64,000 nucleotides of DNA from a bacterium (GCA_031082185.1 JAVHLI010000006.1:1-64000), one strand, 5' to 3'. Positions 16,026 to 24,313 are shown, counted from the first letter of the stretch. Numbers and translations: made by a program. The notes: generated by a model from the letters alone, not told the origin.

Positions 16026-19000
16026 ATGACCGGGCGCGTGTCCGAGCGCAGCTTCGAGGAAGCCATCGAGTGCGGGCTGCTCCAGCACGGCCCCGACGCC
16101 TGCGCCGGCGACGCGAGCGCCGTGCGCGAAACGGCGGCGCCCTACGGCGACACCGTGCCGGGCGGCTACCGGAAGCGCTCGCCCGAAGACTACGACCGGG
16201 CGCTCTGCCTCATCCCGCGCGACGTGGTGGACTTCATCCTCGCCACGCAGCCCAAGGAGTGGGGAAAGCTCAAGCAGCACCACGGCGCGGCGGTGACGGA
16301 GCAGTTCCTGAAGCGCCTCGCGGGCGAGATCGAGCGGCGCGGCGCGCTCGACGTGCTCCGCCAGGGCATCAAGGACTCGGGCTGCAAGTTCCGGCTGGCC
16401 TATTTCCGGCCTGCGAGCGGGCTCAACGAGGAGACCCGGCGCCTCCACGCGGCGAACCTCTTCGCCGTGGTGCGCCAGATCCGCTACAGCGAGAAGAACG
16501 ATAAGAACCTCGACCTCGCGCTTTTCCTGAACGGCATCCCGATCTTCACGGCCGAGTTGAAGAACCCGCTGACCGGACAGGATGTCGAGGATGCGATTCG
16601 GCAGTACAAGACCGACCGCGACCCGCGTGAGCCGTTCTTCGCTTACGGTCGCTGCCTCGCGCACTTCGCGGTGGACCCGGACCTGGTCTATGTCACGACC
16701 CATCTCGCGGGGCCGAACACGCGTTTTCTGCCCTTCAACCAGGGGAAGTTCGGTGGAGCCGGGAACCCGCCGGTGCCTCCCACCCGGAGCGGCTACGCTA
16801 CCGCCTACCTGTGGGAGGAGGCCTGGGCCCGCGACAGCGTGCTCGACCTCATCCGCCAGTTCATCCACGAGGTGGAGGAGGAGGACGAGAAGGGGCGCAA
16901 GACCGGCAAGCGCTTCCTGATCTTCCCGCGCTACCAGCAGCTCGATGCCGTCCGCCGGCTGGTGACGCACGCACGCGCGCACGGGACGGGCCAGCGATAC
17001 CTGATCCAGCACTCGGCGGGGAGCGGGAAGAGCTTCACGATCGCCTGGCTCGCCCACCAGCTCGCCACTCTCCACGACGCGGGCGACCGGCGGGTGTTCG
17101 ACTCGATAGTGGTGATCACCGACCGGCGCGTGCTCGACCGGCAGCTCCAGACCACCATGCGCCAGTTCGAGCAGACGCTCGGCGTGGTCGAGAACATCGA
17201 CACCACCTCGCGCCAGCTCAAGGAGGCCCTCGAGTCGGGGAAGACGATCATCGTCACCACGCTGCAGAAGTTTCCGGTGATCGCCAAGGAGATCGGCGAA
17301 CTCCCGGGACATCGCTTCGCCGTGATCGTGGACGAGGCGCACTCCTCGCAGTCCGGCGAGAGCACGAAGAGCCTCAAGTCGGTACTGGCCGCGGGGAGCT
17401 TGGAGGAGGCCGAGCGGGAGGAGGCGGGGGCGGAGACCCCCGAGGAGGAGCTGGAGAGCACGATCCTGGCCGAGATGGAGAAGCGCGGGCGGCTGCCCAA
17501 CCTCTCGATGTTCGCCTTCACCGCCACGCCCAAGCCCAAGACGCTGGAGCTCTTCGGGACGCCGCGCGCGGACGGGAAGTTCGAGGCCTTCCACCTCTAC
17601 CGCATGCGCCAGGCGATCGAGGAGGGGTTCATCCTCGACGTCCTCGCCAACTACACCACCTACAAGGCGTACTGGCGGCTGCTCAAGACGATCGAGGACG
17701 ACCCGCGCTACGACAAGAGCAAGGCCGAGTACCTGCTCAAATTGTTCGTCGAGCTCCACCCGCACGCAATCCAGGAGAAGCTGCGGATCATGGTGGAGCA
17801 TTTCGCCGCGCAGGCGCAGAACGAGATCGGAGGCAAGGCCAAGGCGATGATCGTGACCCGGTCGCGCCGCCATGCCGTGCGCTACAAGCTGGCGGTGGAC
17901 CGCTATCTGAAGGAGAAGGGCTATCCGTTCAAGGCGCTCGTCGCCTTCTCGGGGAGCGTCCAGGATGGAGGCGAGTCCTACACCGAGGCGGGGATGAACT
18001 CTGCTGGGAAGAAGGAGAGAATCGGCGAACGCCAGACGGCCAAGGAATTCGAGAAGCCGGAGTACCGGTTCCTCATCGTGGCCAACAAGTTCCAGACCGG
18101 GTTCGACCAGCCGCTGCTGCACACGATGTACGTGGACAAGAAGCTCGGCGGCGTGAACGCGGTGCAAACCCTGTCGCGCCTCAACCGCATTCATGACGAT
18201 CCCAAGAAGCGCGGCACGATAGTGCTCGACTTCGCCAACGAGGCCGACGAGATCCGGGTGGCCTTCGAGCCATACTACGAGACGACGCTACTTTCCGAGG
18301 CGACCGATCCGAACCTGCTCTACGAGATCCAGAGCCGGCTCCTGGCCTTTCCCGTCTACACCGAGGCCGACGTGAACGGCTTCGCGAGGGTCTACTTCGA
18401 CCGCAAGGCCACCCAGGACCAGCTCTACGCGGCCCTCGCCCCGGTGGTGGACCACTTCCGCGAGCTGTCCGAAGGGGAGCAGCACGACTTTCGCGGGCAG
18501 CTCACCGACTACGTGCGCCTCTATGCGTTCCTGGCGCAAGTGCTGACCTTTACCGACGCGGACCTCGAGAAGCTCTACGTCTTCGCGCGCCACCTGCGGC
18601 GGCTGCTTCCCGCGGACCGGGCCGAGCTGCCCCGCGAGGTGCAGCAGAACATCGACATGGAGTCCTACCGCATCCAGCAGACTGGGAGCGGCAAGATCGC
18701 GCTCGAACGCAAGACCGGCCTGCTCGACCCTGTGGGCACGAAGGGCCCTCACGGGACGGCCCCGGAGCAGATTGAGCTCCTCTCCCGGATCATCGCCGAG
18801 CTGAACGAGCGCTTCGGGCTCAACCTCGGGCCCGAGCACCGCGTCACCCTCGGCCAGATGATGGACAGGCTCGACGCCGACGCGGCCCTCGACGCCAGCG
18901 CCCGGGTCAACACGCGCGAGAACGTGCGCCTCACCTTCGACCAGAAGGTTGAGCACGTGATCCAGGAGATCGTCGACTCGAACTTCGACCTCTACAAGCG

Positions 19001-19583
19001 CATCACCGACGACCGGGCGTTCGGCGAGGCGATCAAGAACTTCCTATTTGACCAGTACCTGCGCGCGCATCGCCAGGCCGAGGAGCTGATCAAGCGGGGC
19101 GAGTCGAAGACGCTGGAGTTCAAGGCCACGCTGCGCTGGAACCTCCGCGAGGATCGGCAGGACGACGAGACCATCACGCGCGCCGTCCTCAAGACCATCG
19201 CCGCGTTCCTCAACACCGAGGGCGGCGACCTCCTGATCGGCGTCGCGGACGGCGGATCCATCGTCGGCATCGAGATAGATCGCCTCGAGACCGACGACCA
19301 GTTCATGCGTCATCTTGCCCAGGTGGTCCGCAACGGCCTCGGCGACCGGGCGAGCACCTGCATCGACCAGAAGACCCAGATTGTTCAGGGGAAGACCGTT
19401 TGTCTCGCGAGCTGCCAGCGCAGTCCCGAGCCGGTGTTTCTCAAGTGGAAGGGGATGGAAACGAGCCCGGACGGTGACTTCTACGTCCGCAGCGGTCCGG
19501 GGAGCGTGCGGCTGACTCCGGAGAGCGCTGCGGAGTTCATCCGGACTAGGTTTCCCGCTGTTCCGAAGCCGCCTGGTGCATGA
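16026..19583 (+). CDS. hsdR: Type I restriction subunit HsdR fused to an AlbA_2/Schlafen-like domain
   Basis: A 1185-residue protein. The N-terminal nuclease has LALFLNGIPIFTAELKNP (PD-(E/D)xK). The translocase has QHSAGSGKSFTIAWL (Walker A), VIVDEAHSSQSG (DEAH box), FTATPKPKT and late motifs around KFQTGFDQPLLHTMYVDK. After the usual HsdR end (about residue 1010) comes GESKTLEFKATLRWNL and FLNTEGGDLLIGVADGG, the AlbA_2 (Schlafen AAA_4-like) domain. That fusion is uncommon. The protein should cut and translocate DNA with HsdM/HsdS. Confidence 0.93.
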   Translation: MTGRVSERSFEEAIECGLLQHGPDACAGDASAVRETAAPYGDTVPGGYRKRSPEDYDRALCLIPRDVVDFILATQPKEWGKLKQHHGAAVTEQFLKRLAGEIERRGALDVLRQGIKDSGCKFRLAYFRPASGLNEETRRLHAANLFAVVRQIRYSEKNDKNLDLALFLNGIPIFTAELKNPLTGQDVEDAIRQYKTDRDPREPFFAYGRCLAHFAVDPDLVYVTTHLAGPNTRFLPFNQGKFGGAGNPPVPPTRSGYATAYLWEEAWARDSVLDLIRQFIHEVEEEDEKGRKTGKRFLIFPRYQQLDAVRRLVTHARAHGTGQRYLIQHSAGSGKSFTIAWLAHQLATLHDAGDRRVFDSIVVITDRRVLDRQLQTTMRQFEQTLGVVENIDTTSRQLKEALESGKTIIVTTLQKFPVIAKEIGELPGHRFAVIVDEAHSSQSGESTKSLKSVLAAGSLEEAEREEAGAETPEEELESTILAEMEKRGRLPNLSMFAFTATPKPKTLELFGTPRADGKFEAFHLYRMRQAIEEGFILDVLANYTTYKAYWRLLKTIEDDPRYDKSKAEYLLKLFVELHPHAIQEKLRIMVEHFAAQAQNEIGGKAKAMIVTRSRRHAVRYKLAVDRYLKEKGYPFKALVAFSGSVQDGGESYTEAGMNSAGKKERIGERQTAKEFEKPEYRFLIVANKFQTGFDQPLLHTMYVDKKLGGVNAVQTLSRLNRIHDDPKKRGTIVLDFANEADEIRVAFEPYYETTLLSEATDPNLLYEIQSRLLAFPVYTEADVNGFARVYFDRKATQDQLYAALAPVVDHFRELSEGEQHDFRGQLTDYVRLYAFLAQVLTFTDADLEKLYVFARHLRRLLPADRAELPREVQQNIDMESYRIQQTGSGKIALERKTGLLDPVGTKGPHGTAPEQIELLSRIIAELNERFGLNLGPEHRVTLGQMMDRLDADAALDASARVNTRENVRLTFDQKVEHVIQEIVDSNFDLYKRITDDRAFGEAIKNFLFDQYLRAHRQAEELIKRGESKTLEFKATLRWNLREDRQDDETITRAVLKTIAAFLNTEGGDLLIGVADGGSIVGIEIDRLETDDQFMRHLAQVVRNGLGDRASTCIDQKTQIVQGKTVCLASCQRSPEPVFLKWKGMETSPDGDFYVRSGPGSVRLTPESAAEFIRTRFPAVPKPPGA

Positions 19584-19653
19584 TGAGGAGAGGCTGCCGG
19601 TGGCATCATCGATCGCTGACGAGCTGAAACGTATTTTCAACTTCGCGCAAGGC

Positions 19654-19660
19654 GTTGGGC
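19654..19660 (+). other. Possible attC R' half-box
   Basis: GTTGGGC fits the GTTRRRY core and lies 18 bases before the next cassette-like gene, where an attC end is expected. No matching R'' box or stem could be recognised in 19584-19653, so the site is decayed or coincidental. Confidence 0.3.
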
Positions 19661-19677
19661 GGCAGAATAGGTGATCA

Positions 19678-20238
19678 GTGTTTGCACTACGATTCGATAA
19701 GTCAGCCATTCCCGCGCTGGCGTCTCGGTTCCCTGCCGAGGGCGACGAGGTAGTCGAGCGCGAGGTGCAACCCCGAGTCTGGCGGAGGAGCTTCTATTCC
19801 CGCTCAGACTTCCTCGCTGTCTGCCGCTGGAAAAGTCCTCGCATCGTTCATCAGTGCACGACGAACACCGATGAGTTCATTGAGTCAGTTACGCGAACCG
19901 CTCTTTCCACCGAGGACGAGCGGTTACGCATCGAGGTATTGACGCTCCTCAACGGCGTTGCCTGGCCGACGGCGTCGGTACTCCTGCACTTCGGCACAAG
20001 AGATGTCTATCCCATCCTCGATTTTCGTGCTCTGTGGTCGCTCGGCATTTCGAAGCCGCCCACCTATGATCACAGGCTTTGGTCGGCATACACTTTGTAC
20101 TGTCGCGCACTCGCGCGAGAAGTTGGGGCGTCAATGCGTGTGCTTGATCGAGCGCTATGGCAGTACTCGCGAGACAATCAGCGCGGCCCAACCACCCGTT
20201 TAACCCCGACGCGCTCAAGAGCGGCGCGCGCGGGTTAA
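19678..20238 (+). CDS. HhH glycosylase-like cassette protein
   Basis: A 186-residue protein from GTG 19678. The core LLNGVAWPTASVLLHFGTRDVYPILDFRALWSLG is the helix-hairpin-helix plus conserved Asp pattern of HhH-GPD-like proteins, without an iron-sulfur cluster motif. Its last 18 codons lie in the attC, as often happens in cassette genes. Function is unknown; it is the second glycosylase-type gene in this array. Confidence 0.65.
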   Translation: MFALRFDKSAIPALASRFPAEGDEVVEREVQPRVWRRSFYSRSDFLAVCRWKSPRIVHQCTTNTDEFIESVTRTALSTEDERLRIEVLTLLNGVAWPTASVLLHFGTRDVYPILDFRALWSLGISKPPTYDHRLWSAYTLYCRALAREVGASMRVLDRALWQYSRDNQRGPTTRLTPTRSRAARAG

Positions 20239-20251
20239 CGGCACGTTAGGC
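20186..20251 (+). other. attC site
   Basis: R'' GCCCAAC (20186-20192) and R' GTTAGGC (20245-20251) flank CCGTT(T)AACCC and GGGTTAACGG, paired except for one unpaired T in L''. A CAC triplet sits on both sides between box and stem, and a GC-rich loop closes it. Canonical architecture, + orientation. Confidence 0.88.
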
Positions 20252-20306
20252 CGCATCCTTGGGTATTCCCGTGGATGCGCGCTACTGAACAGGGGAGGTC
20301 TTGCGA

Positions 20307-21338
20307 ATGTCCGCTTCGAGGGTCTTGGGATACGCAACGAGAGCGGTGGGACAGCCGCTCGAGCCATTCACCTACGAGCCACCCAAACTGGGGGAGCATG
20401 ATGTCCGCGTCTCGGTCACCCACTGCGGTGTGTGCCATACCGACATCCACGCCATCGACGATTACTACGGGATAACCACCTTTCCCTTTGTCCCCGGTCA
20501 CGAGATCGTCGGGTACGTGTCGGCTGTGGGCCGCGCGGCATCCGGCCTGAAGGAAGGGGACCGGGTCGGCATCGGGTGGCAGGGCCGTTCTTGCATGCAA
20601 TGTGAGTGGTGCTTGCAGGGCGAAGAACACCTCTGCCGAGACATTGTCCCATCGGGAACGTGGGTCCCCTATGGCGGTTTCTCGTCCTCTGTCCTTGTGG
20701 ATAGCCGCTTCGCCTACCCGCTGCCTGACGCCATGCCCTCCGCGGTGGCCGCGGTGCTCATGTGCGCCGGGATCACGGTTTACTCCCCGCTCCGATCGTA
20801 CGCCGCCCAACCCGCGCAGAGAATCGGCATCATCGGCGTGGGGGGGCTGGGCCATCTCGCATTACAGCTTGCCCGCGCCCTTGGCTACGAAGTCACCGCC
20901 ATTTCCTCCTCTCCAGAGAAGAAGGAGCAGGCGCTTGCCTTCGGCGCAGACCACTTCATCGTTTCGGACGACCAGACCGGCTTGCGCCAGGCTCTGTTCG
21001 GCTTCGACCTGCTGCTATGCACCGCCCACGGCAAGATCAACTGGGAGGCGCTGCTGAACACCTTGAAGAAAAACGGGAGGCTGGTCCTTCTCGGCTTCCC
21101 AGACGTGGCGCTCAATTCGACCGACCTCGTGGCGCACCAGCTGTCGATCACCGGGTCCTTTATCGGCAATCGGGCCACGATGCGGGAGATGCTCTCCTTC
21201 GCGCAGGTGCATGGCATCACACCCGCGGTCGAACTGATGCCCATGTCGCAGGTAAACGAGGCAATTCGGAGGGTAAGCGAGAACAAGGCACGCTACCGAA
21301 TCGTCCTGGTCAACGACACGGCCAGCACAGGAGCCTAG
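20307..21338 (+). CDS. Zinc-dependent alcohol dehydrogenase (CAD/YahK-like)
   Basis: A 343-residue medium-chain dehydrogenase. Catalytic zinc ligands are in THCGVCHTDIH and FVPGHEIVG. The structural zinc site is CMQCEWCLQGEEHLC. The nucleotide-binding motif is IGVGGLGHLALQLARALG. This arrangement is typical for NADPH-dependent aldehyde reductases of the cinnamyl-alcohol/YahK group. ATG 20307 follows AGGGGAGG by 8 bases. It begins 56 bases after an attC and is followed by a GCCTAAC box, so it looks like metabolic cargo in an otherwise defence-rich array. Confidence 0.9.
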   Translation: MSASRVLGYATRAVGQPLEPFTYEPPKLGEHDVRVSVTHCGVCHTDIHAIDDYYGITTFPFVPGHEIVGYVSAVGRAASGLKEGDRVGIGWQGRSCMQCEWCLQGEEHLCRDIVPSGTWVPYGGFSSSVLVDSRFAYPLPDAMPSAVAAVLMCAGITVYSPLRSYAAQPAQRIGIIGVGGLGHLALQLARALGYEVTAISSSPEKKEQALAFGADHFIVSDDQTGLRQALFGFDLLLCTAHGKINWEALLNTLKKNGRLVLLGFPDVALNSTDLVAHQLSITGSFIGNRATMREMLSFAQVHGITPAVELMPMSQVNEAIRRVSENKARYRIVLVNDTASTGA

Positions 21339-21388
21339 ACAGGCTGAATCGTGTGCCGCTTGCGATCAGTATGGCAGCCCCTGATGCT

Positions 21389-21410
21389 GCCTAACACTTA
21401 TGAGGCCTCC
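21389..21410 (+). other. attC R'' box abutting an IS110-type end
   Basis: GCCTAAC (21389-21395) stands where the attC of the adh cassette should begin but no R' partner follows. Instead ACTTATGAGGCCTCC begins, and a close copy of it (ACCTATGAGGCCTCC) is seen at 24787 next to another IS110 remnant. I infer an IS110/IS1111-type insertion at the attC, later decayed. Alternatively the whole 25-base similar block belongs to the IS end. Confidence 0.5.
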
Positions 21411-21692
21411 ACGCGTCAAGAGGTAGGGAAGTCCTTCCGGCGGGGCCGAAGACGCCGCTGAGATGTGTCGTCCGTGCCGCGAGATCAGCCCTGCCGTACT
21501 GGTTTCACGGTTCCGGTGCCAGGCGGTGCCTGCACCAAACACTCATCGAGGTTCACAGCTTCCTCTCTGTGAAAGCCGGAGGGAGCTGGCGGAGGTTCTC
21601 CCCGCGACCAAGAAATCCATCGGCACCCTCATGCCGGCCCAGTCAAGCGTCGGGCTGAGCGCGGAGCGCTCTCCAGTTAGTCGCCGGGCTCG

Positions 21693-21869
21693 GGCCACGG
21701 CGATATCCGCGCGGTACGGAGCGACGAGCTGGAGGACCTCCTCCGGGCTGGCTCTGAGGTTCTGGTGGACCTGGACGTCTCCCGCCTGGTCGAGGACACA
21801 GATGTACAGGGATCGGGCGTGGAGATCGACTCCGCAGTAGTACAGGTGCTGTTGGGTGTAGAATCTCAT
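21693..21869 (-). pseudogene. IS110-family transposase, N-terminal fragment
   Basis: Read on the minus strand from ATG 21869, 59 residues match the RuvC-like start of IS110 transposases (CGVDLHARSLYICVLDQAG, first catalytic Asp in GVD). After ADIAVA the expected sequence is lost. The remaining stretch 21411-21692 holds no recognisable gene and is probably IS debris. Confidence 0.75.
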
Positions 21870-21982
21870 CGATGAGTAACAACGGCATGCAGCAGGCGGC
21901 GCCCCGCGCCGCCGCTGATGCTGAGCGTTGGATTGCAGCATGGCCCCTCCTGGGGGTACGCTGAGTCGTGGGAGGAAGCCCA

Positions 21983-22183
21983 ATGAAACTACGCGTGGTT
22001 CTAGAGCCGAGTGACGAGGGCGGATTCACGGCGATCGTACCCGCCCTTCCTGGGTGCATTAGTGAGGGGGGCACGCGCGCAGAGGCGCTTGCCAACATCG
22101 AAGAAGCCATTCGGCTGTATCTCGAACCCGCCGCCGATGCAGCCCTTTCACCGGGCGCCGAGGTCGTTGAGATCGCAGTATGA
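21983..22183 (+). CDS. hicB: HicB-like antitoxin
   Basis: A 66-residue HicB fold: MKLRVVLEPSDEGGFTAIVPALPGCISEGGTRAEALANIEEAIRLYLE is the standard HicB N-terminal domain. There is no C-terminal HTH/RHH extension, so it is the short form. GGGAGGAA precedes ATG 21983. It overlaps hicA by 4 bases, with antitoxin first. Confidence 0.92.
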   Translation: MKLRVVLEPSDEGGFTAIVPALPGCISEGGTRAEALANIEEAIRLYLEPAADAALSPGAEVVEIAV

Positions 22184-22407
22184 CGAAGGTCCCGAGCCTG
22201 AACTACGATCAGGTGGTTCAGGCACTTCGTCGGGACGGCTGGGGCGTCGTACGCCAGCGCGGCACCCGCATTGGGCTCCAGAAGCACACGGCCGACGAGA
22301 TGCTCAAGCTCGTGGTGCCAGCCCACCGCCCAATCAAGAGGTCCACGCTTTCGCACATTCTGAAACACGCACGGCTCACGGTCGAGCAGTTCGAACGATT
22401 GCTGTGA
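22180..22407 (+). CDS. hicA: HicA-like toxin, catalytic His apparently replaced
   Basis: A 75-residue double-stranded-RNA-binding-like HicA protein (LNYDQVVQALRRDGWGVVRQRGT, then LVVPAHRPIKRSTLSHILKHA). HicA mRNA interferases have a G-S-H core with a catalytic His; here the same place reads RGTRIGLQKH, so the His seems to be Arg. The toxin may be inactive or use another residue (KH two positions later). It overlaps hicB by 4 bases. Confidence 0.88.
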   Translation: MTKVPSLNYDQVVQALRRDGWGVVRQRGTRIGLQKHTADEMLKLVVPAHRPIKRSTLSHILKHARLTVEQFERLL

Positions 22408-22477
22408 GGCAATCTAGCCCACAGAACGAATTCGTCTGTCTGGTTGGGTCAACAATCCGTCAACATGGGAGGATGGA

Positions 22478-23203
22478 ATGAAGGCCGAGAGGCGCTTGTC
22501 GAACTTCGGTCACCCGGTTGTCGAGAAGAAAGCGGCTGAGCTGACGCTCGGAAAGCACACCCCCATGGAGAAGATCGAGGCCATCTTCTACTTCGTTCGC
22601 GACGGGATCAGGTTTGGATTCCCGCCCAAGTGGGATGAGGTCAAAGCCTCCGAAGTCATCGGCTACGGCCTGGGTTATTGCAACACAAAGGCCACCCTCT
22701 TCCTGGCGCTCAGTCAAGCTTGCGGCGTGCCGGCGCGTGTGCACTTCGGCCTCATCGACATCAGGATCATGCGGGGGATACTCCCGTCATTTGTTTTTCC
22801 GTTCATGCCGAAGGCCGGCGGACACTCGTGGATCGAAGTACAACTGGAGGGTCAATGGAAACCCATCGACTCCTACATCAATGACCAGGCGTTCTACGAA
22901 CGAGCGCTCAATCGGCTGAAGGCGGGTGGAGCCGCGATCGGCTGCTCGGTTTCCTTTGTCGACGGGAAGTCCAGTTGCGAGTTCAACTTCGGCGAGAAGG
23001 GCTTTGTCCATATGGGCGCGGTCGTGGAAGATCACGGCGTCTGGGAGGATCCGGCGGAGTACTTTGCATCGGATAAGTACCTCCGGTTCAATGCGGCTCA
23101 ATCGATGGCTTATCCCCTCCTTGCCAAATTGGCGAATCGCAACATTGAGCGGATTCGCGCGAGCGCGGCGTTGGCGGCAGATTCCGACCCCACAGCTTCT
23201 TGA
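22478..23203 (+). CDS. Transglutaminase-like cysteine protease-fold protein
   Basis: A 241-residue protein with the transglutaminase core: Cys in GYGLGYCNTKATLFLALSQACGVPARVHFG, His in AGGHSWIEVQLEGQW and Asp in KPIDSYIND give a full Cys-His-Asp triad. There is no signal peptide, so a cytoplasmic location is expected. GGGAGGA precedes the start. Substrate unknown; a cassette cargo gene between two toxin-antitoxin pairs. Confidence 0.8.
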   Translation: MKAERRLSNFGHPVVEKKAAELTLGKHTPMEKIEAIFYFVRDGIRFGFPPKWDEVKASEVIGYGLGYCNTKATLFLALSQACGVPARVHFGLIDIRIMRGILPSFVFPFMPKAGGHSWIEVQLEGQWKPIDSYINDQAFYERALNRLKAGGAAIGCSVSFVDGKSSCEFNFGEKGFVHMGAVVEDHGVWEDPAEYFASDKYLRFNAAQSMAYPLLAKLANRNIERIRASAALAADSDPTAS

Positions 23204-23249
23204 CGCTATAACGCTATGGCGCTACGCTTGGGGTCGGAGGTGATGACCC

Positions 23250-23483
23250 ATGAGCGACATGGTAGCTCGTTCAACTGTCTACTTCGAGCCGGACCTACAT
23301 CGAGCTCTGCGGTTGAAGGCTGCGCACACCCGACGCTCCGTATCCGAGCTTGTGAACGAGGCGGTCCGGCAGGCTCTCCAGGAAGACCAGGAGGATCTGG
23401 CCGCATTCGAGGAAAGGGCTGGCGAACCGATGCTCAGCTATGAGCAGCTCCTCAAGGACCTCAAGAAGCATGGGAAGATATAG
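23250..23483 (+). CDS. Ribbon-helix-helix antitoxin
   Basis: A 77-residue protein with an N-terminal RHH DNA-binding motif (ARSTVYFEPDLHRALRLKAAHTRRSVSELVNEAVRQAL) and an acidic C-terminal tail that would wrap the toxin. It overlaps the RelE-type toxin gene by 14 bases. Expected to neutralise that toxin and to repress the operon. Confidence 0.88.
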   Translation: MSDMVARSTVYFEPDLHRALRLKAAHTRRSVSELVNEAVRQALQEDQEDLAAFEERAGEPMLSYEQLLKDLKKHGKI

Positions 23484-23754
23484 GGTTGTCTTCCGAAGGT
23501 CCGTCGCCAAAGATCTGCGGGTATGCCCTAACCGCGACGTTCGGAGGATTCTCGCGACGATCGTTGCGTTGTCTGAAGAACCGCGGGCTGCGGGATCTGA
23601 GAAGCTCTCGGGGCAGGAGAAGTACCGGGTTCGTCAAGGAGATTATCGCATCATCTACGAGATTCATGACGAGGTAGTCGTCGTCGTAGTGGTGAAGGTT
23701 GGTCATCGACGAGAGGTACACCGGGGCAGCTTAGCTCGAGACCGCTGGGCTTGA
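23470..23754 (+). CDS. RelE/ParE-type toxin
   Basis: A 94-residue RelE-fold protein: RVVFRRSVAKDLRVCP, LSGQEKYRVRQGDYRIIYEIHDEVVVVVVVKVGHRREVHR. The basic RVRQGDYRIIY strand and the K-V-G-H-R-R-E end are typical for RelE-like ribosome-dependent nucleases. ATG 23470 lies inside the antitoxin gene, a usual overlap. The C-terminus (GSLARDRWA) is read from a GGGCAGCTTAGCTCGAG block repeated at 61963. Confidence 0.9.
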   Translation: MGRYRVVFRRSVAKDLRVCPNRDVRRILATIVALSEEPRAAGSEKLSGQEKYRVRQGDYRIIYEIHDEVVVVVVVKVGHRREVHRGSLARDRWA

Positions 23755-23767
23755 AGGGAGGGAGTTC

Positions 23768-24298
23768 ATGACGGAGCTTCTTGTTCTGGTCGTTATTGTC
23801 GTAGTTGCAGTGGTGCTCCTCGTTGCTGCAAAGGCAAAGTCCGGGGCTGGCTCGGAAGAAGGCCCGTGGCCCTTCTATGCAAAGAAACCTCTATCTGTAC
23901 CAGAGCAGATCCTCTATTCTCGTTTGAGCAAGTCACTTCCCGAGCACATCGTTTTGGCCCAGGTCGGTTTGTCGCGCTTGCTCGGCGTTAAGAAAGGCAA
24001 TAACTCTCAGGCGTGGCAGAATCGCATCAATCGCATGAGCTCCGATTTCGTCGTTTGCTCTAGAGACTCAAGCATTGTCGCTGTTATCGAACTTGATGAT
24101 GCCTCCCATGAGCGAGAAGATCGGAAAGTTGCAGACGCAAAGAAAGAGAAGGCACTGGGTGCTGCAGGTATTCGTATCATTCGCTGGCAGGCGAAGTCGC
24201 TACCGGACGAGGCTGCTATCAAGGCAACTTTTCATGCCCAACAGCGCGCTCCAGCCGACACCCCTGTCTCCGCTTCGCTCCGGCAGGGCCGCGGCTGA
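23768..24298 (+). CDS. Membrane-anchored DUF2726 protein
   Basis: A 176-residue protein. One N-terminal membrane segment (LLVLVVIVVVAVVLLVAA) is followed by a DUF2726 domain: LSVPEQILYSRLSKSLPEHIVLAQVGLSRLL, then SDFVVC, VIELDDASHEREDRKVADAKKEKALGAAGI. The D-x(n)-ELD-x-K-like pattern resembles a restriction-endonuclease-like fold. The last 20 or so residues are encoded by attC. The inner-membrane position suggests a role at the envelope; function unknown. Confidence 0.75.
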   Translation: MTELLVLVVIVVVAVVLLVAAKAKSGAGSEEGPWPFYAKKPLSVPEQILYSRLSKSLPEHIVLAQVGLSRLLGVKKGNNSQAWQNRINRMSSDFVVCSRDSSIVAVIELDDASHEREDRKVADAKKEKALGAAGIRIIRWQAKSLPDEAAIKATFHAQQRAPADTPVSASLRQGRG

Positions 24299-24313
24299 GC
24301 TTTGTCGTTAGCC
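24236..24313 (+). other. attC site
   Basis: R'' GCCCAAC (24236-24242) and R' GTTAGCC (24307-24313, one position off consensus) flank GCTC(C)AGCCG and CGGCTGAGC, paired with one unpaired C in L''. The inner stem CTCCGCTTCGCTCCGG is usual for attC loops. + orientation; it belongs to the DUF2726 gene, which reads into it. Confidence 0.82.

Noticed and set aside
15894-18194. 766-codon minus-strand frame opposite hsdR
   Set aside because: Antisense shadow of hsdR; HsdR motifs on the + strand are complete and the minus frame shows no family.
22416-22450. Hairpin ACAGaACGAATTCGTCTGT plus GTTGGGT after hicA, as a possible attC
   Set aside because: There is no RYYYAAC box on the left side and the stem is short; called neither attC nor terminator.
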